Below, piece by piece: positions 34,056 through 44,049 of a DNA stretch of 64,000 nucleotides. Position 1 is the first letter of the stretch; every line of letters starts with the position of its first letter. The notes beneath the pieces are model-generated. The model worked only from the letters and a program-made list of their open reading frames with translations. It had not been told where the DNA came from and did no database searches. Source of the stretch: Agarophyton chilense (Eukaryota > Rhodophyta > Florideophyceae > Gracilariales > Gracilariaceae); the NCBI GenBank assembly GCA_030374765.1, contig JARGXX010000095.1, forward strand, positions 1,302,001 through 1,366,000, in the 5' to 3' direction. The position numbers and the translations under genes were made by a program.

Positions 34056-35831
34056 TCATTCCTCCGCACGAGGTGGACCCCCGCCCAGGCGGTTGGCTAA
34101 GGCATCCCGCATGGCGGCCACATCACCCGAGATCTCGGAAGGGCGAAGCCCCACCTCCCGAAGGAAGCGCGCGATGACCTCGCCCCGCTCCGCGCCAGCG
34201 GCAGTTGCGGGCGGGCCCGCCACCGATGGAGTCGGATAGGAATCCGTTCGCATGGCATCAGCAGCCCCGGATGGAGCCGCACCACCGTATTCAACGGACC
34301 CCTCACCGGCCTCGCCGGACTCCTCATCCTCCATCGGAGCGTAATTCGAATCCTCCGGTTCGTTGTCGACCATCGGGTCACCATCCGCATAGCCGCGGTA
34401 ATAGTCGCTCGAGTCGACATACCCTCGCGGGTGGTCGGCTGGGACTTCACGCGGCGCATGCCGGTTGGCTTCCGCTTCCTCGCGGCTGATCTCGTGGTAC
34501 TCCCAGGGGTCGAAGTAGATGAAATCCCCCGCTAGCGCCGTATTCCTCCCGAATCCGGGGCCAGACCCGCGACGCGGTTGAATGCGTTGGGAGTTCTCCA
34601 GCGGGACCTCATCCCACTGGACCCCCTCCACAAAGTCGAGGAGGCCCAGCATCTCTTCTTGGTTCGCCTCGCCCCCGAGGGGGATTCACATGTCCAAACG
34701 ACGGATTGCAGCCCGCACACGCGGTGGCACGTACCACAATCGGTATTGGTCGTACGCCTCAGCGAGGATAAAAGCCGCAGTGCGGACGGCCCATTCGCTT
34801 ACCACGACGGACCAACACCCCGACTTGGGATCGTTCAAGAACGACAACTCTACATAAGTGAAGACTGGGGGCAGCTCAATAAAGCAACCCCAGCACGCCT
34901 CCAAGGACGACCACCAGTCTGGGAGACTGACGTACCGACCACGTCGGTGAGCAGGCGCGATGCGCTCAATCTCCGTGTTCTGGTACGGTACGAAATACCC
35001 GGACCGGGCCCGCCAACGCTTCTCATCGCGGATGAAGTTCTGAAGGAAGTTCGAGCGCGACTGCCGCGGTTGGTAGCGAAACTCTGCCCGGAGAATCGGT
35101 CGTCCCCAGCAAAGGGCGTCTTGCCGAGCGATCGGTGTGCCCCTCCAAGCGAGGGTTTCCAATCCGTTAAAACGGTCACAGTACGACATTTCCCCGCGAG
35201 TGCGGTAAAGGTGGACGTCGAATTCGACCTCTGGCGGTATCGGGAACTCGAAAGGCGCCCGATGGTGCCTGAGATAAGCGATCCGCACAAGCGCGGCCTG
35301 AGCCTCCGCAGAGGATTCACCGCGTCGGCGGAGTATGTGGTGTACCGGGATAGCGATACGATCACGCCAATCCCAGGACATGGTCACCACGCCGGGCAGG
35401 TCGCCCGGGAGCATCTCCGAATTATCGGTGTAGGACTGGATCAAATCCTTGTCGCGGACAGCCAATGGGTGAAACCAAGGCGCATACCGCAACATCGCGG
35501 AGCCATGCCGAGTTCTCGGATTTGCACCCACAAGGGCGTCGTAGGTCGGCCACTGCGGTGGGTCCGCCTGTCCCCGAAAGCGGGCGCCAATACGGTGGTC
35601 TTCGTACGCGAGGTTGGTAACATCCCCAGGGTGGGGCGCGGATCGGAAGCCGGTGGAACCGCCAAGGGCGGGAGTCGTGGATATGTTATGACGGTCGGGG
35701 TTGGACATGGTGCGTGTTGGTGTGCTGTGGTTGGAATCGGATACGATGAGCTTGCGTGGAATCCTTGGTGAAGGTGTGTTGGTTTCCTGAGACCCGGTGT
35801 CGGGCGCGCTCTTATCATGACGAGCTGCCAT
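34056..35831 (-). pseudogene. Antisense accessory gene of gypsy C0, one nonsense codon
   Basis: Minus-strand frame opposite to pol, with ATG at 35831 and stop at 34056-34058. It would encode about 591 residues but has TGA at 34686-34688 where the C2 homologue has CAA. The frame is intact on both sides of the stop. Shared blocks with 52025-53869 include APWFHP, SWDWR, RSNFLQNFIR, PYQN, IELPPVFTY, EWAVRTAAF and RRLDM, and the C-terminal block with AAMR and RLGG. I judge the core about 60% identical by eye. I do not recognise the family, and I see no signal peptide, membrane segment or zinc motif. Confidence 0.78.
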
Positions 35832-35859
35832 GCCGACATCCTCTTCGAGGTGTTCGCCC

Positions 35860-35879
35860 TGTCTTAAGGGGGGGGGATA
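35860..35879 (+). other. Polypurine tract of C0
   Basis: A G-rich run (TAAGGGGGGGGGATA) lies directly before the LTR start TGAAGAG. It would prime second-strand synthesis. The C2 counterpart at 53955-53966 is similar. Confidence 0.7.
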
Positions 35880-36292
35880 TGAAGAGAAACGTCCTCCAGG
35901 GAGGTTTTTGGGGACTTAAGCTTTTTCCGGAGCCTCCGGCGTGCAACCTCGTTATGAGTAGGAGTAATCCGTTTTCACGGCGATGGCCGGAACGCCGGTG
36001 ATGCACCGGCGAAACCGGGTGCCATACGCGTGGCCGCAGCGCCCGCGCGACACGTGGCCGCCAGATTGGCCCCTTTGTAAGACGGACATGTAGCTATTTA
36101 GGATAGACTTTACTTATTCTATTCTACGGTGACTACAGTACTTAGGCCGCCGGCCTCGCAGCCGCCGGTCCAGTAAAGTCTCCCCAACAAGGGTGATCTT
36201 GGTCTTCCAGATCTTGGCTCTGGGTCGAACCGCCTGCGCGAATATACAACTCCTTACTGAGGGATTTCCCGTGGTGCACGGCTTCCCAACCC
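35880..36292 (+). repeat. 3' LTR of C0 (D-type), interrupted
   Basis: Begins TGAAGAGAAACG and matches the first half of the solo LTR at 56819-57684. It stops at 36292 where the C1 LTR begins; the five bases before the break are AACCC. The other half lies beyond C1, outside the window. Confidence 0.85.
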
Positions 36293-37087
36293 TGAAGTGC
36301 AACTCTCGTGAGGGCCGTTTTCCAGGACTTGGTTGTTTTTCCGCCTCGGGCGATACTTATGAGATCTATGAGTAATACCGCTACTAGCGGGCTGGCGTAG
36401 CCAGGTGTATACGCGTTGTACGCGAAGTGCACCGGCGGCCGTGCGCCGTGGCCCCGATTCGGGTGTGACTTACCCACGTGTAGCACGGATGGCCCAGGAC
36501 AGGTTGGCACAGCATAGCTGGACATTTCTCTATTTATTTGGCTTTATTACACTAGGTTAGGGAGCTCTCTACAGTATTCTACACTATATAGTGCCAGGGC
36601 GATCTCGCCCTGACACTCGGTAAACCTCCCCAACCAGGGTTCTTGGCTCTAAGTCTTTTTCCGCTTTCGCGAGTCTTCCACACTCTACGGAGGTGAAGCC
36701 GCGTTACTAACGGTAGACTTATCCACCCTGCGTCCACAGGAGACTCACCGCTGTTAGCGTGTATATCTTACATACCACTGCCGTGTTCTCGCCCCAGTAT
36801 TGGGTTTGCAACATATTTCTTTTGGCTCTCGTGGCCCATGCCCCCGATCGCCCCCACTGGGTGGTCCCCCCTTTTATCACTTGCCCACTCCCGTGGAATA
36901 CAGCTCATACCTGGTCTGCTCCCTTCTAGCATCCCACACTCTCCCTGCTTGGCGTGCCGGTGAACCTCGGCCTTACACCCCGACTCAGTCGTGTTCACTC
37001 CGGAGAGGCTCCGTCGTCGTGCTACCCTCCTTGGAGGAAGACTCGGACATCTTCGTGTGTTTCCGCCGCCCTTGGCGTTGCACTACA
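36293..37087 (+). repeat. 5' LTR of C1
   Basis: A 795-bp LTR from TGAAGTGC to CACTACA, related to but clearly diverged from the C2 LTR. It inserts into the C0 LTR. Confidence 0.82.
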
Positions 37088-37247
37088 AACTGGTCTCCCG
37101 ACTTAGAAGGCTAAGCAGACCTGGTTTGGTTGTTTTTCACATTGCTGTGCTGTCTTCTCTCGTAGAGATCTGCTTTCCAATTTCTTGGTTTGGACCCACT
37201 TGGTGGAAGCTTTTGTTGTCCTATTCTTAGTGGTCAACGCTACAACC
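37088..37247 (+). other. C1 leader with primer-site region
   Basis: The LTR is followed by AACTGGTCTCCCGACTTAGA. The C2 counterpart at 43931 is AAGTGATCTCCCGCCTTAGA. This conserved stretch is the likely primer site, with TGG three bases after the LTR, but I cannot name the primer. No gene. Confidence 0.5.
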
Positions 37248-38221
37248 ATGTCACGACTACCGACGGAAGCGGAACCCGCGATCACGCGAACCCGTTCCGT
37301 CAATGACGTGGCGCCTGCGGACCCTGGAAGGGTTCCCCCGCCGTTACCTCAAGCCGCTCCGAAAGGCAAGAGTAAGGGGTCGAACTCCTCCAAGAACAAC
37401 AAGCTACCGCCTAAGGCGTCGAAGAACGGACTCGATTCTGGTGCTGGACTGGCCCCTGCCGTGGATGACCCGGCTCCTGCCGACGAAAAGGCCCAGAAAA
37501 ACGAGTTCCACATCGACATAAACTCAAGTGTGAGGCAGCAGATCCGCGTAATGCGGGAAGCGCACAATGCCTTCGTGGAAGAGTTCGAAGCCCTGCGTTC
37601 CAGGTGTGATGGCTCTTCTATGAAGGAAGTGGTTGACGACCTCCGCGTGTTGCGGGCGGACGTGAACACCCTGTTGGAATGTTTTGGTGGTCCCGCCGCT
37701 TACGTGGAAGGTGTCGAGACCCGATTCAATCGTGTTAGCGCCCGTCTCCAGACGTTAGAGCAAACCATCTTGATGGAAGACGTCCCGGAGAAGCCGGTTG
37801 CTGTGTCGCACCAAGCGAAACACGAGAGGAAAAGGGACGATACCCGCCGTCGGCGTGGAAAGCGTGACAACTATGACTCGGACTCGTCGAACTCCTCACG
37901 GTCGTCGCGTGGCTCTGACCATTCAAATGGGTCGGACTCGTCAGATTCGTCTTTTGACGATGGCCATCGCAGGCGTTCATCCCGTTCTAAACGGTCGTCT
38001 GCCACTCAAGGTGTGATCCGCGCCCGCGAGAAGGGAAGGAAACACTCCGGGTTGAAGGAGCTGAAATGCACCAACCCCCTGTACAAGAAGTTGGTTTCTT
38101 ACCGATACTATCGGCTAGAGAACTCCTCTTTGGATCGCACGCCCCGTGGCACGGGTAGAGTGAAGGATTGCATAAATCGTATGCAACCGTCCCTCAGGAA
38201 CCAGAACTTTTCTGGAGAAGA
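37248..38221 (+). pseudogene. C1 gag, 5' part
   Basis: Starts at ATG 37248. It has an N-terminal Ser/Pro/Lys-rich region, a helical region resembling the C2 protein, and a Ser/Arg/Asp-rich stretch. It then has the conserved block RYYRLE...SSLDRTPRGTGRVKDC shared with C2. It breaks at 38221 where E is inserted (duplication GAAGA, 38217-38221), and the remainder resumes at 57742 in phase. Confidence 0.85.
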
Positions 38222-38673
38222 TGTTAGAACACTGGTCAGTGATTGAAAAGGTGAGTGATCGTGACGGCCGAGGTGAGAGTCGGCCGGTCGACCAGGGTTT
38301 ATATAGACTATTGAACCTTCGAAGAAGAGGTCATAAAGAGTGTTTTCTAATGTACCATTCTAATTGGGTGCCGTGTGAAACATGGTTGCTTCCACGAGGT
38401 TCAATCGCGCATACGTGTCCAATGCCTCGTTGTCACTTGCTCGATGATGCTGACAGTGACAGCTTTGTTGATTGTGACAAGAATGTCATCTATAAAGTCA
38501 TTGTGACGTGTGAGATGACAATGGTCCTTGAAATGACGATTGCGGTCAAAATGGATTATGGGACTGGACCGCCAAAGCACTGAAACTCAAATAACATACT
38601 TAAAGCATAGTATAACTAAATCATAACATAAATGCATAACATAAATGACTAAGAATCATCTGAATTCCTAACA
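38222..38673 (-). repeat. 3' LTR of E
   Basis: A 452-bp LTR. On the minus strand it runs TGTTAGG to GTTCTAACA. The purine-rich ATGGGGAAAGCGA (minus strand) adjoins it as the likely polypurine tract. The TATA sequence CTATATAAA is at 38298-38306 (minus), about 80 bp before the LTR end. Confidence 0.9.
38298..38306 (-). promoter_or_regulatory. TATA box in E LTR
   Basis: CTATATAAA on the minus strand. The equivalent box in the 5' LTR, where it would drive E, is at 56490-56498. Confidence 0.55.
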
Positions 38674-38708
38674 TCGCTTTCCCCATGAAAGAGAGTCGTC
38701 CCGACTCG

Positions 38709-39329
38709 TCAGTGGCTGAGTGTTCCATTGGGGACGGCGTTCAGTTCTGGTATACCAGGAGGATTCGGGAAAATCAACATATCAGACCTTGGTTCGAATT
38801 CCATTGAAAAGTCTACATCAGGATTATCCTCGATTTGTAGTATAGATGATTCAACATCATTGAGAAACCTATCTTCAGGATCGGCAGTTAAATGTCCATA
38901 TTGCCAGACTATAAATGTGAATAGGAAGAGATTGAACTGTTCGTCTATGGACTCCAGAATCCCATTGTCTTAAACTTTGAACAACTTTTGGAGTATATCG
39001 GCCTTTTCTTTGGTTAGGAACGGGCCACGAAGTTGAAGAAACGCGTAGCAAATATGACAAGAAGCCCAAGCTAAACGGAACTTCACTAGAATTTCATCAG
39101 ATATATCTTCAAACCAAAGAAGGATGCGCCTTCCGCCAAGCCAAATTCGGCTGTAGAAAGAAGATGCGGCATCAGTCTGAAGAGCTTGAGTCGGATTTGG
39201 AACGTGATCATCGGTCATATCGGTAGGGGTTTGATGACGGTAGAACGGAATGGAAACGAGGGTACGGTGAAGTTCGGCGAGGGTGTGGTGTGGATGTGGT
39301 GAGACTGTGGTGACTGGGCCCCAAAGGTT
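38709..39329 (-). pseudogene. In-frame extension after E pol, unknown protein
   Basis: Directly after the pol stop (TGA 39330-39332) the same frame stays open for 206 codons to TGA at 38709-38711, except for one TAA at 38970-38972. An ATG at 39218 could start a separate protein of about 82 residues, or about 169 without the TAA. The sequence looks protein-like (SSFYSRIWLGG, YAFLQLRGPF, an acidic tail), and I know no relative. It may be a separate accessory frame, a readthrough extension past the chromodomain, or decayed coding sequence. Confidence 0.5.
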
Positions 39330-42300
39330 TCAGTGGTTTTGACTCTTTTTATACTGCTTCAGTATGTCTGAGCAGTTTGCCAAGGCGGATTCTTTGAGCC
39401 AAGTGTTTTCATGATCTAGATAGCCAAGCCATGTGACAAGATATTCGTTTCTATTTCTTCTTCGCCGGTGATTTAATATGGCTTGTACTTCATACTCTTC
39501 AGATCCATCCGAGAGTTTAATTGGCGTTGGATTTGGAGCTTTATTTCGGGTGAAGGTGTGTTCGTAATACCTTTTTAGCAGCTGGCAATGAAACACATCA
39601 TGGATACGACGTTGCTTCATGGCGATACCATGATCGAGTCGAAAAGTCACAGGGCTGACTTGTTCAACTATCTTGAATGGTCCACAGTATTTGATGCCAA
39701 GTTTGCTTTTGGGTCCTGTTTCATCCATATTTAGATTTTTGGTTGAAAGCATTACTTGTTCTCCAACTTTCAAGTCGCAAGGTACTCTTTTTTTGTTGTA
39801 GTACTTTTCAGAGTACTTGTTACTTTTGATGATTTGGTCTCTTGCGGTCTTCGGGGCATCCATGACACTAGTCAGAAAGTCGGATGCGGATTGATTTTGA
39901 TATACGAAGCTTTCCAAAGGTGCGGTTCTTGGCTCTTCTCCATATGTTAAGAAAAATGGTGTGAAAGTCGTTGTCGCATGGACCGATGAGTTGTAGGCTA
40001 CTTCGAATTCTACCAAGTGTTCATCCCAGTTTGTTTGACGATGGTTGACAAAGCATCTGATCATTTCTTCAATCTTCTTATTCACTACTTCTGTTTGTCC
40101 ATCTGTCTGAGGATGATATGCTGACGAAGGTCGCAGCGTTGTTTTAAGAACTCGAAAGACTTCCTTCCAGAATCTGCTCATAAAGATAGAATCTCTGTCT
40201 GAGATAATTACATCAGACAAACCATGATGACGATAAACGTTGTCAATATAAAGTTTCGCAGTTTCCACGGCTGTGACAATCTTTGTTGTTGGTATAATGC
40301 GAACTAATTTGGACAGACGATCTACAACCACGTAAAGGGCACTATTTCCTTTTTTAGTTCGTGGCAGCGGTGTGATGAAATCCATCGTTATTTGAGACCA
40401 TTTTTTCGTTGGTGGTTCTAGAGGTTGGAGAAAGCCTTGCGGCTTTTGTGTCTTTGGTTTTGTCTCCTGACATCTTTGACAGGTTCTTGTGAAATGAGAC
40501 ACATCTCTCCTGAGTGTATTCCAATAATAAGACTTCTGAATTCTTCGAAGAGTCTCCTTGAAAGCCATATGGCCTGCAGTTGGTAAATCATGATTATCTC
40601 TCAAAACCTTCATTTGGAGTTCGCCTGATGGTATGCAAAGTTTGTTTTCTCGAAATAAAAGATCATTCTTTCTTAAAAATGGTAAAATCGGTGTTCCATA
40701 TAGAGAACCAAATTCTGGATCTCCTCTATACCCATCGACGAACGATTGTTGGTCTTTCTTTGATAGTTTGTTTCGAAAATAAATTGAATTCAGTGGTCGA
40801 GTATTTGACAATGCCTCTCGTAGTAACGAACGGTTAATAACTTGAGTGTCTCCTGCACACTTTGGGTGCCTCGAAAGAGCATCAGCCACAACATTGGACT
40901 TTCCTTTGATAGGAACGAACCTGAAGTCCAATTCTACGATTTTTTCTAGCCAACGAACTTGACGTTGTGGTAGATTTGGCTGTGTTTCTAGATACTTCAA
41001 AGGGAAATGATCTGTGTAAATGGTAAATGATTGACCATGAAGGTATACTCGCCAAACTCTTAAAGCATCAATCACACCAAGAAGTTCTCTTTCGTGGGCT
41101 GCATAATTTTGTTCCGCGGGGTTAAGTGTTCGAGAATGAAATGAAACAGGTCGTGCAACAGAGTTCTCAATCTGTTCCATAACAGCTCCTAAAGCGTACT
41201 GAGATGCATCAGTGGTAATTGAAATGGGTAGATTCGGATCAAAGTGGCGGAGTACGGGGGTTTTGGGTATAGCGGACTTGAGATTTTGAAAAGCGAAATT
41301 CTGCTCCCTTCCCCACTGAAATGGGTTCTTCCCACAAAGCGTTGTAAGGGGCTTCGATATTTGAGAGCAGTTTTTGATAAATCTCCTGTAATGATTTACA
41401 AGACCTAAAAATGCTTGAACATCGCTCTTGTTCTTAGGCGTTTCCCAGTTGACAATAGCTTTCACTTTATGATTTTCAACAGATATTCCATCAGAGCTAA
41501 CCATGTGGCCGAGATATTCAACCTTACTTCGTAAAAATTCACACTTTGAGAGCTTCCCATACAGCTTGTGTGCACGAAGTTGGTAGAATACATGCCTTAT
41601 GTGTTGAACGTGCTCATCTATAGTTTTGCTGTAAATGAGAATATCATCCAGATAAACAAGGACAAATTTGTCGAGATAATCTTTCAGGACATTGTTCATC
41701 AGGCTCATAAAGCTTGCTGGCGCGTTGGTTAGACCGAAGGGGAGTACCAAGAATTCAAAGTGTCCATATCGAGTTCTGAACGCAGTAAGCGGGATAGATT
41801 CGTCTGAGAGGCGTATCTGATGATATCCCCAACGGAGGTCAATTTTCGTGAAAAGTTTTGATCCTCTAAGTTGATCGAATATGTCATCAATTCTGGGAAT
41901 GGTATAGCTGTTTTTGACTGTGAATCTGTTGAGCGCTCGAAAATCAATACAAAGTCTCAAGCTTCCGTCCTTTTTTGCTGCAAATAGTACTGGGGCTCCC
42001 CAAGGGCTCGTACTTGGGCGAATAAATCCTTGTTCGATCAGTTCGTTCAATTGAATACGAAGTTCTTTTAGCTCTTTATCAGACATTCGGTAAACTGCTT
42101 TTTTCTGAGGTGTTTCTCCTGGGGTTAGTTCAATATGAAAGTCTTGATTTCGGTGCGGTGGGAGTCCTTTTGGTAACTTGTCAGGAAACAAGTCATTGTA
42201 TTCTTCCAGGAGCTTAGACAACCTGGAATCTTTAACAATTTCATGAGATTCGGACTTCAATGAACGAGTGGAGATAGCAAAAACGAGAAGCTTTTTCCGT

Positions 42301-43013
42301 AAAGATTTCTTGATGGCGTTCACAGTGATTAGTTTCTCGGGTTTTTTGATATCGGCTTTCCTACGTATTATGTGACAATTGTATTTGAATGTAATCTCAT
42401 TGGTTCTGTGGTTGATGTAAGGGTTGTAATCATAAAGCCAATTTTTTCCTAAAATGACGTCATATCCATATAGTGCGTAAATTGCGAAGCGTCGTTGTTC
42501 TTGGAATTTTCCTATTTCGATGGTTACTCCAGCACTGTTGGTTTCCTGTAATACTGTTACGGAGCCGTTGGCCATTTCGGCTTCGTAATTTGTCTTAATG
42601 GTTGAAAGTTTTAGCTGTTTGCTCGTGGCTTTTGACAAAAAGCTAATTTCGGAGCCACTGTCAATGAGCGCAATACACTTCCTGCCATTAACACGTATCC
42701 TGGCTAGAAGTAGTCCGACTGATGGTGTTTCAAATGGTGACGCTATATGAGACGTGAGTAGTCTATAAATGCCTTGGTTCGGTGGGTTTCTGTGTGTGTC
42801 TAGGGTATCTGCAGATTCGATGGTTCTTTGGGTAGTTGGTTGGTTTATTACGTGTTTGGTGTTTTGTGTTTCAATGGTGTTCGTTGGTATCCTAAGGAGG
42901 TTCAATGGTGGATTAAGGGGATTCGATGGTGTTCTAGTGGTGTCGCGTGGAACTGACGCTGGTACTGAACGTACATTGGTCAGTTCCTTTGAGAGTTTTT
43001 TGGACAGCGCGCA
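39330..43013 (-). CDS. Gypsy E pol (PR-RT-RH-INT-chromodomain)
   Basis: The frame is open from 43013 to TGA 39330-39332, about 1227 codons without a break. Protease has ALIDSGSE (about 42665). RT has YLDD near 41660. RNase H has TDASQYALG and YTDHFPL. Integrase has the HHCC zinc finger (CQRCQ near 40460), Asp in MDFITPL, Asp in SDRDS and Glu in the QTEVVNKK segment. A chromodomain ends the protein (EYEVQAIL, then VTWLGY with the caging Trp and Tyr). Pol lies in the -1 frame relative to gag and is probably reached by frameshifting at 42995-43001; the first in-frame ATG/TTG is well inside. C2, inserted upstream in gag, cuts pol off from the E promoter. Confidence 0.94.
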   Translation of the reverse strand, partial: CALSKKLSKELTNVRSVPASVPRDTTRTPSNPLNPPLNLLRIPTNTIETQNTKHVINQPTTQRTIESADTLDTHRNPPNQGIYRLLTSHIASPFETPSVGLLLARIRVNGRKCIALIDSGSEISFLSKATSKQLKLSTIKTNYEAEMANGSVTVLQETNSAGVTIEIGKFQEQRRFAIYALYGYDVILGKNWLYDYNPYINHRTNEITFKYNCHIIRRKADIKKPEKLITVNAIKKSLRKKLLVFAISTRSLKSESHEIVKDSRLSKLLEEYNDLFPDKLPKGLPPHRNQDFHIELTPGETPQKKAVYRMSDKELKELRIQLNELIEQGFIRPSTSPWGAPVLFAAKKDGSLRLCIDFRALNRFTVKNSYTIPRIDDIFDQLRGSKLFTKIDLRWGYHQIRLSDESIPLTAFRTRYGHFEFLVLPFGLTNAPASFMSLMNNVLKDYLDKFVLVYLDDILIYSKTIDEHVQHIRHVFYQLRAHKLYGKLSKCEFLRSKVEYLGHMVSSDGISVENHKVKAIVNWETPKNKSDVQAFLGLVNHYRRFIKNCSQISKPLTTLCGKNPFQWGREQNFAFQNLKSAIPKTPVLRHFDPNLPISITTDASQYALGAVMEQIENSVARPVSFHSRTLNPAEQNYAAHERELLGVIDALRVWRVYLHGQSFTIYTDHFPLKYLETQPNLPQRQVRWLEKIVELDFRFVPIKGKSNVVADALSRHPKCAGDTQVINRSLLREALSNTRPLNSIYFRNKLSKKDQQSFVDGYRGDPEFGSLYGTPILPFLRKNDLLFRENKLCIPSGELQMKVLRDNHDLPTAGHMAFKETLRRIQKSYYWNTLRRDVSHFTRTCQRCQETKPKTQKPQGFLQPLEPPTKKWSQITMDFITPLPRTKKGNSALYVVVDRLSKLVRIIPTTKIVTAVETAKLYIDNVYRHHGLSDVIISDRDSIFMSRFWKEVFRVLKTTLRPSSAYHPQTDGQTEVVNKKIEEMIRCFVNHRQTNWDEHLVEFEVAYNSSVHATTTFTPFFLTYGEEPRTAPLESFVYQNQSASDFLTSVMDAPKTARDQIIKSNKYSEKYYNKKRVPCDLKVGEQVMLSTKNLNMDETGPKSKLGIKYCGPFKIVEQVSPVTFRLDHGIAMKQRRIHDVFHCQLLKRYYEHTFTRNKAPNPTPIKLSDGSEEYEVQAILNHRRRRNRNEYLVTWLGYLDHENTWLKESALANCSDILKQYKKSQNH
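42949..43001 (-). promoter_or_regulatory. -1 ribosomal frameshift signal of E
   Basis: On the minus strand the heptamer A AAA AAC (43001-42995) is in the correct gag phase. A 7-nt spacer and a perfect 9-bp stem follow: GGAACTGAC/GTCAGTTCC (42987-42979 with 42957-42949) around a 21-nt loop. The gag stop (TGA 42982-42980) lies in the stem. A -1 shift leads exactly into the pol frame. Confidence 0.85.
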
Positions 43014-43086
43014 TCACGCGCCATATGTCCGGGTTGTCGACAGCGATAGCAAAGTCCTTTCTTTCGACACATTTGTCGTTCTTCCT
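42980..43086 (-). pseudogene. E gag 3' end with zinc knuckle
   Basis: The last 30 or so gag codons, cut from the rest (54824-55532) by C2. The knuckle reads CYRCRQPGHMARDARC, that is C-x2-C-x4-H-x6-C, two residues longer than the usual x4 before the last Cys. The 5 bp at 43082-43086 are one copy of the TTCCT duplication. Confidence 0.88.
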
Positions 43087-43930
43087 TGAAGTGCACGCCC
43101 TCTGAAGGGGGTTTTCTTGGACTCTGTATTTTTCCGGAACATCCGGCACTTGCTCATTATATGAGTACAGTCTATGACCGTTCACCGGAATGCCGGAATG
43201 TCTACACGTGTGGGACGGTTGGCAGGTGTAGTTATGACCACAGTAGGTGGGTGGATAGGAACTCCCTATCTTTTTATTTATTTATCTATTTAGTTATTAC
43301 ACTAGGGGAGCTACAGTACTTAGTGCGACGGCAGTGGCCGCCGCACCAGTAAACTCCCCCATCAAGGGTCCCGATCTCAATCTTCCCCAAGGTTGCCGAT
43401 CTGAGTTTGGCTCTGGTCTCTACCGCCTACGCGGGCTAATCACCTCTCACGAGGAGTAGCGCGTAGCACTCGGGTTGACCATTCCCCTTGCCCGCCTAAA
43501 GAGACCCATCGCTGGGAGTGTTTTTCCAACTGTTGTTGTGTTTCGCTTTGTTAAGGGTTTGTCTCCGACTGTGCCGTATCATACAGAGCCACTCGCGTGA
43601 CTCGGTGCCATCGCCCCTCGTCCCCCTCCTTCTCCCTTTTTCCCTTTTTCCTTTTCCTCGTTCCCCGATTACGGGTAGCATCCCGCTATCCGCAGCTGTA
43701 CTGACACGTCGGATCACGGCCACCGTGTGGACCTTTTCCTCAATCCGAGGCACACGCACAAGAGGAGCCCTTCTTCACCTCCCTGCGCAAGTCACGACGG
43801 GTGACCCCGGCCTTACAACCCGGCTAAGTCGTGTCACCTCTGGGAGGGCTCTTTTCCGCTCAGCTACCTCCGTGGAGGAAGATCCCGAGCGTCTTCGTGG
43901 TGTTTACCCGCACGCGGGCATTGCACTACA
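43087..43930 (+). repeat. 5' LTR of C2
   Basis: An 844-bp LTR from TGAAGTGC to CACTACA. A TTTA-rich microsatellite is at about 43268-43305. Confidence 0.95.
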
Positions 43931-44049
43931 AAGTGATCTCCCGCCTTAGAAAGAAAGGAGTTCCACTTGTGTGTTTCCCTCTTTTGAGGTCTTGTCAGTG
44001 TTGACCCGGAAACTTCCGTTTTTCTCATCCCTCTCAAGGGTAACCGCCG
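43931..44049 (+). other. C2 leader with primer-site region
   Basis: Starts AAGTGATCTCCCGCCTTAGA, conserved with C1 (37088). The primer is not identified. A short noncoding leader then runs to the gag ATG. Confidence 0.5.

Noticed and set aside
34578-35771. Long sense-strand frame (397 codons) opposite the C0 antisense gene
   Set aside because: The C2 equivalent (52955-53584) is shorter and much less similar than the antisense translations. It is a shadow of the antisense gene.
37735-37980. Minus-strand frames within C1 and C2 gag and pol
   Set aside because: They are short shadows of the sense genes and differ between copies, unlike the antisense gene near the 3' LTR.
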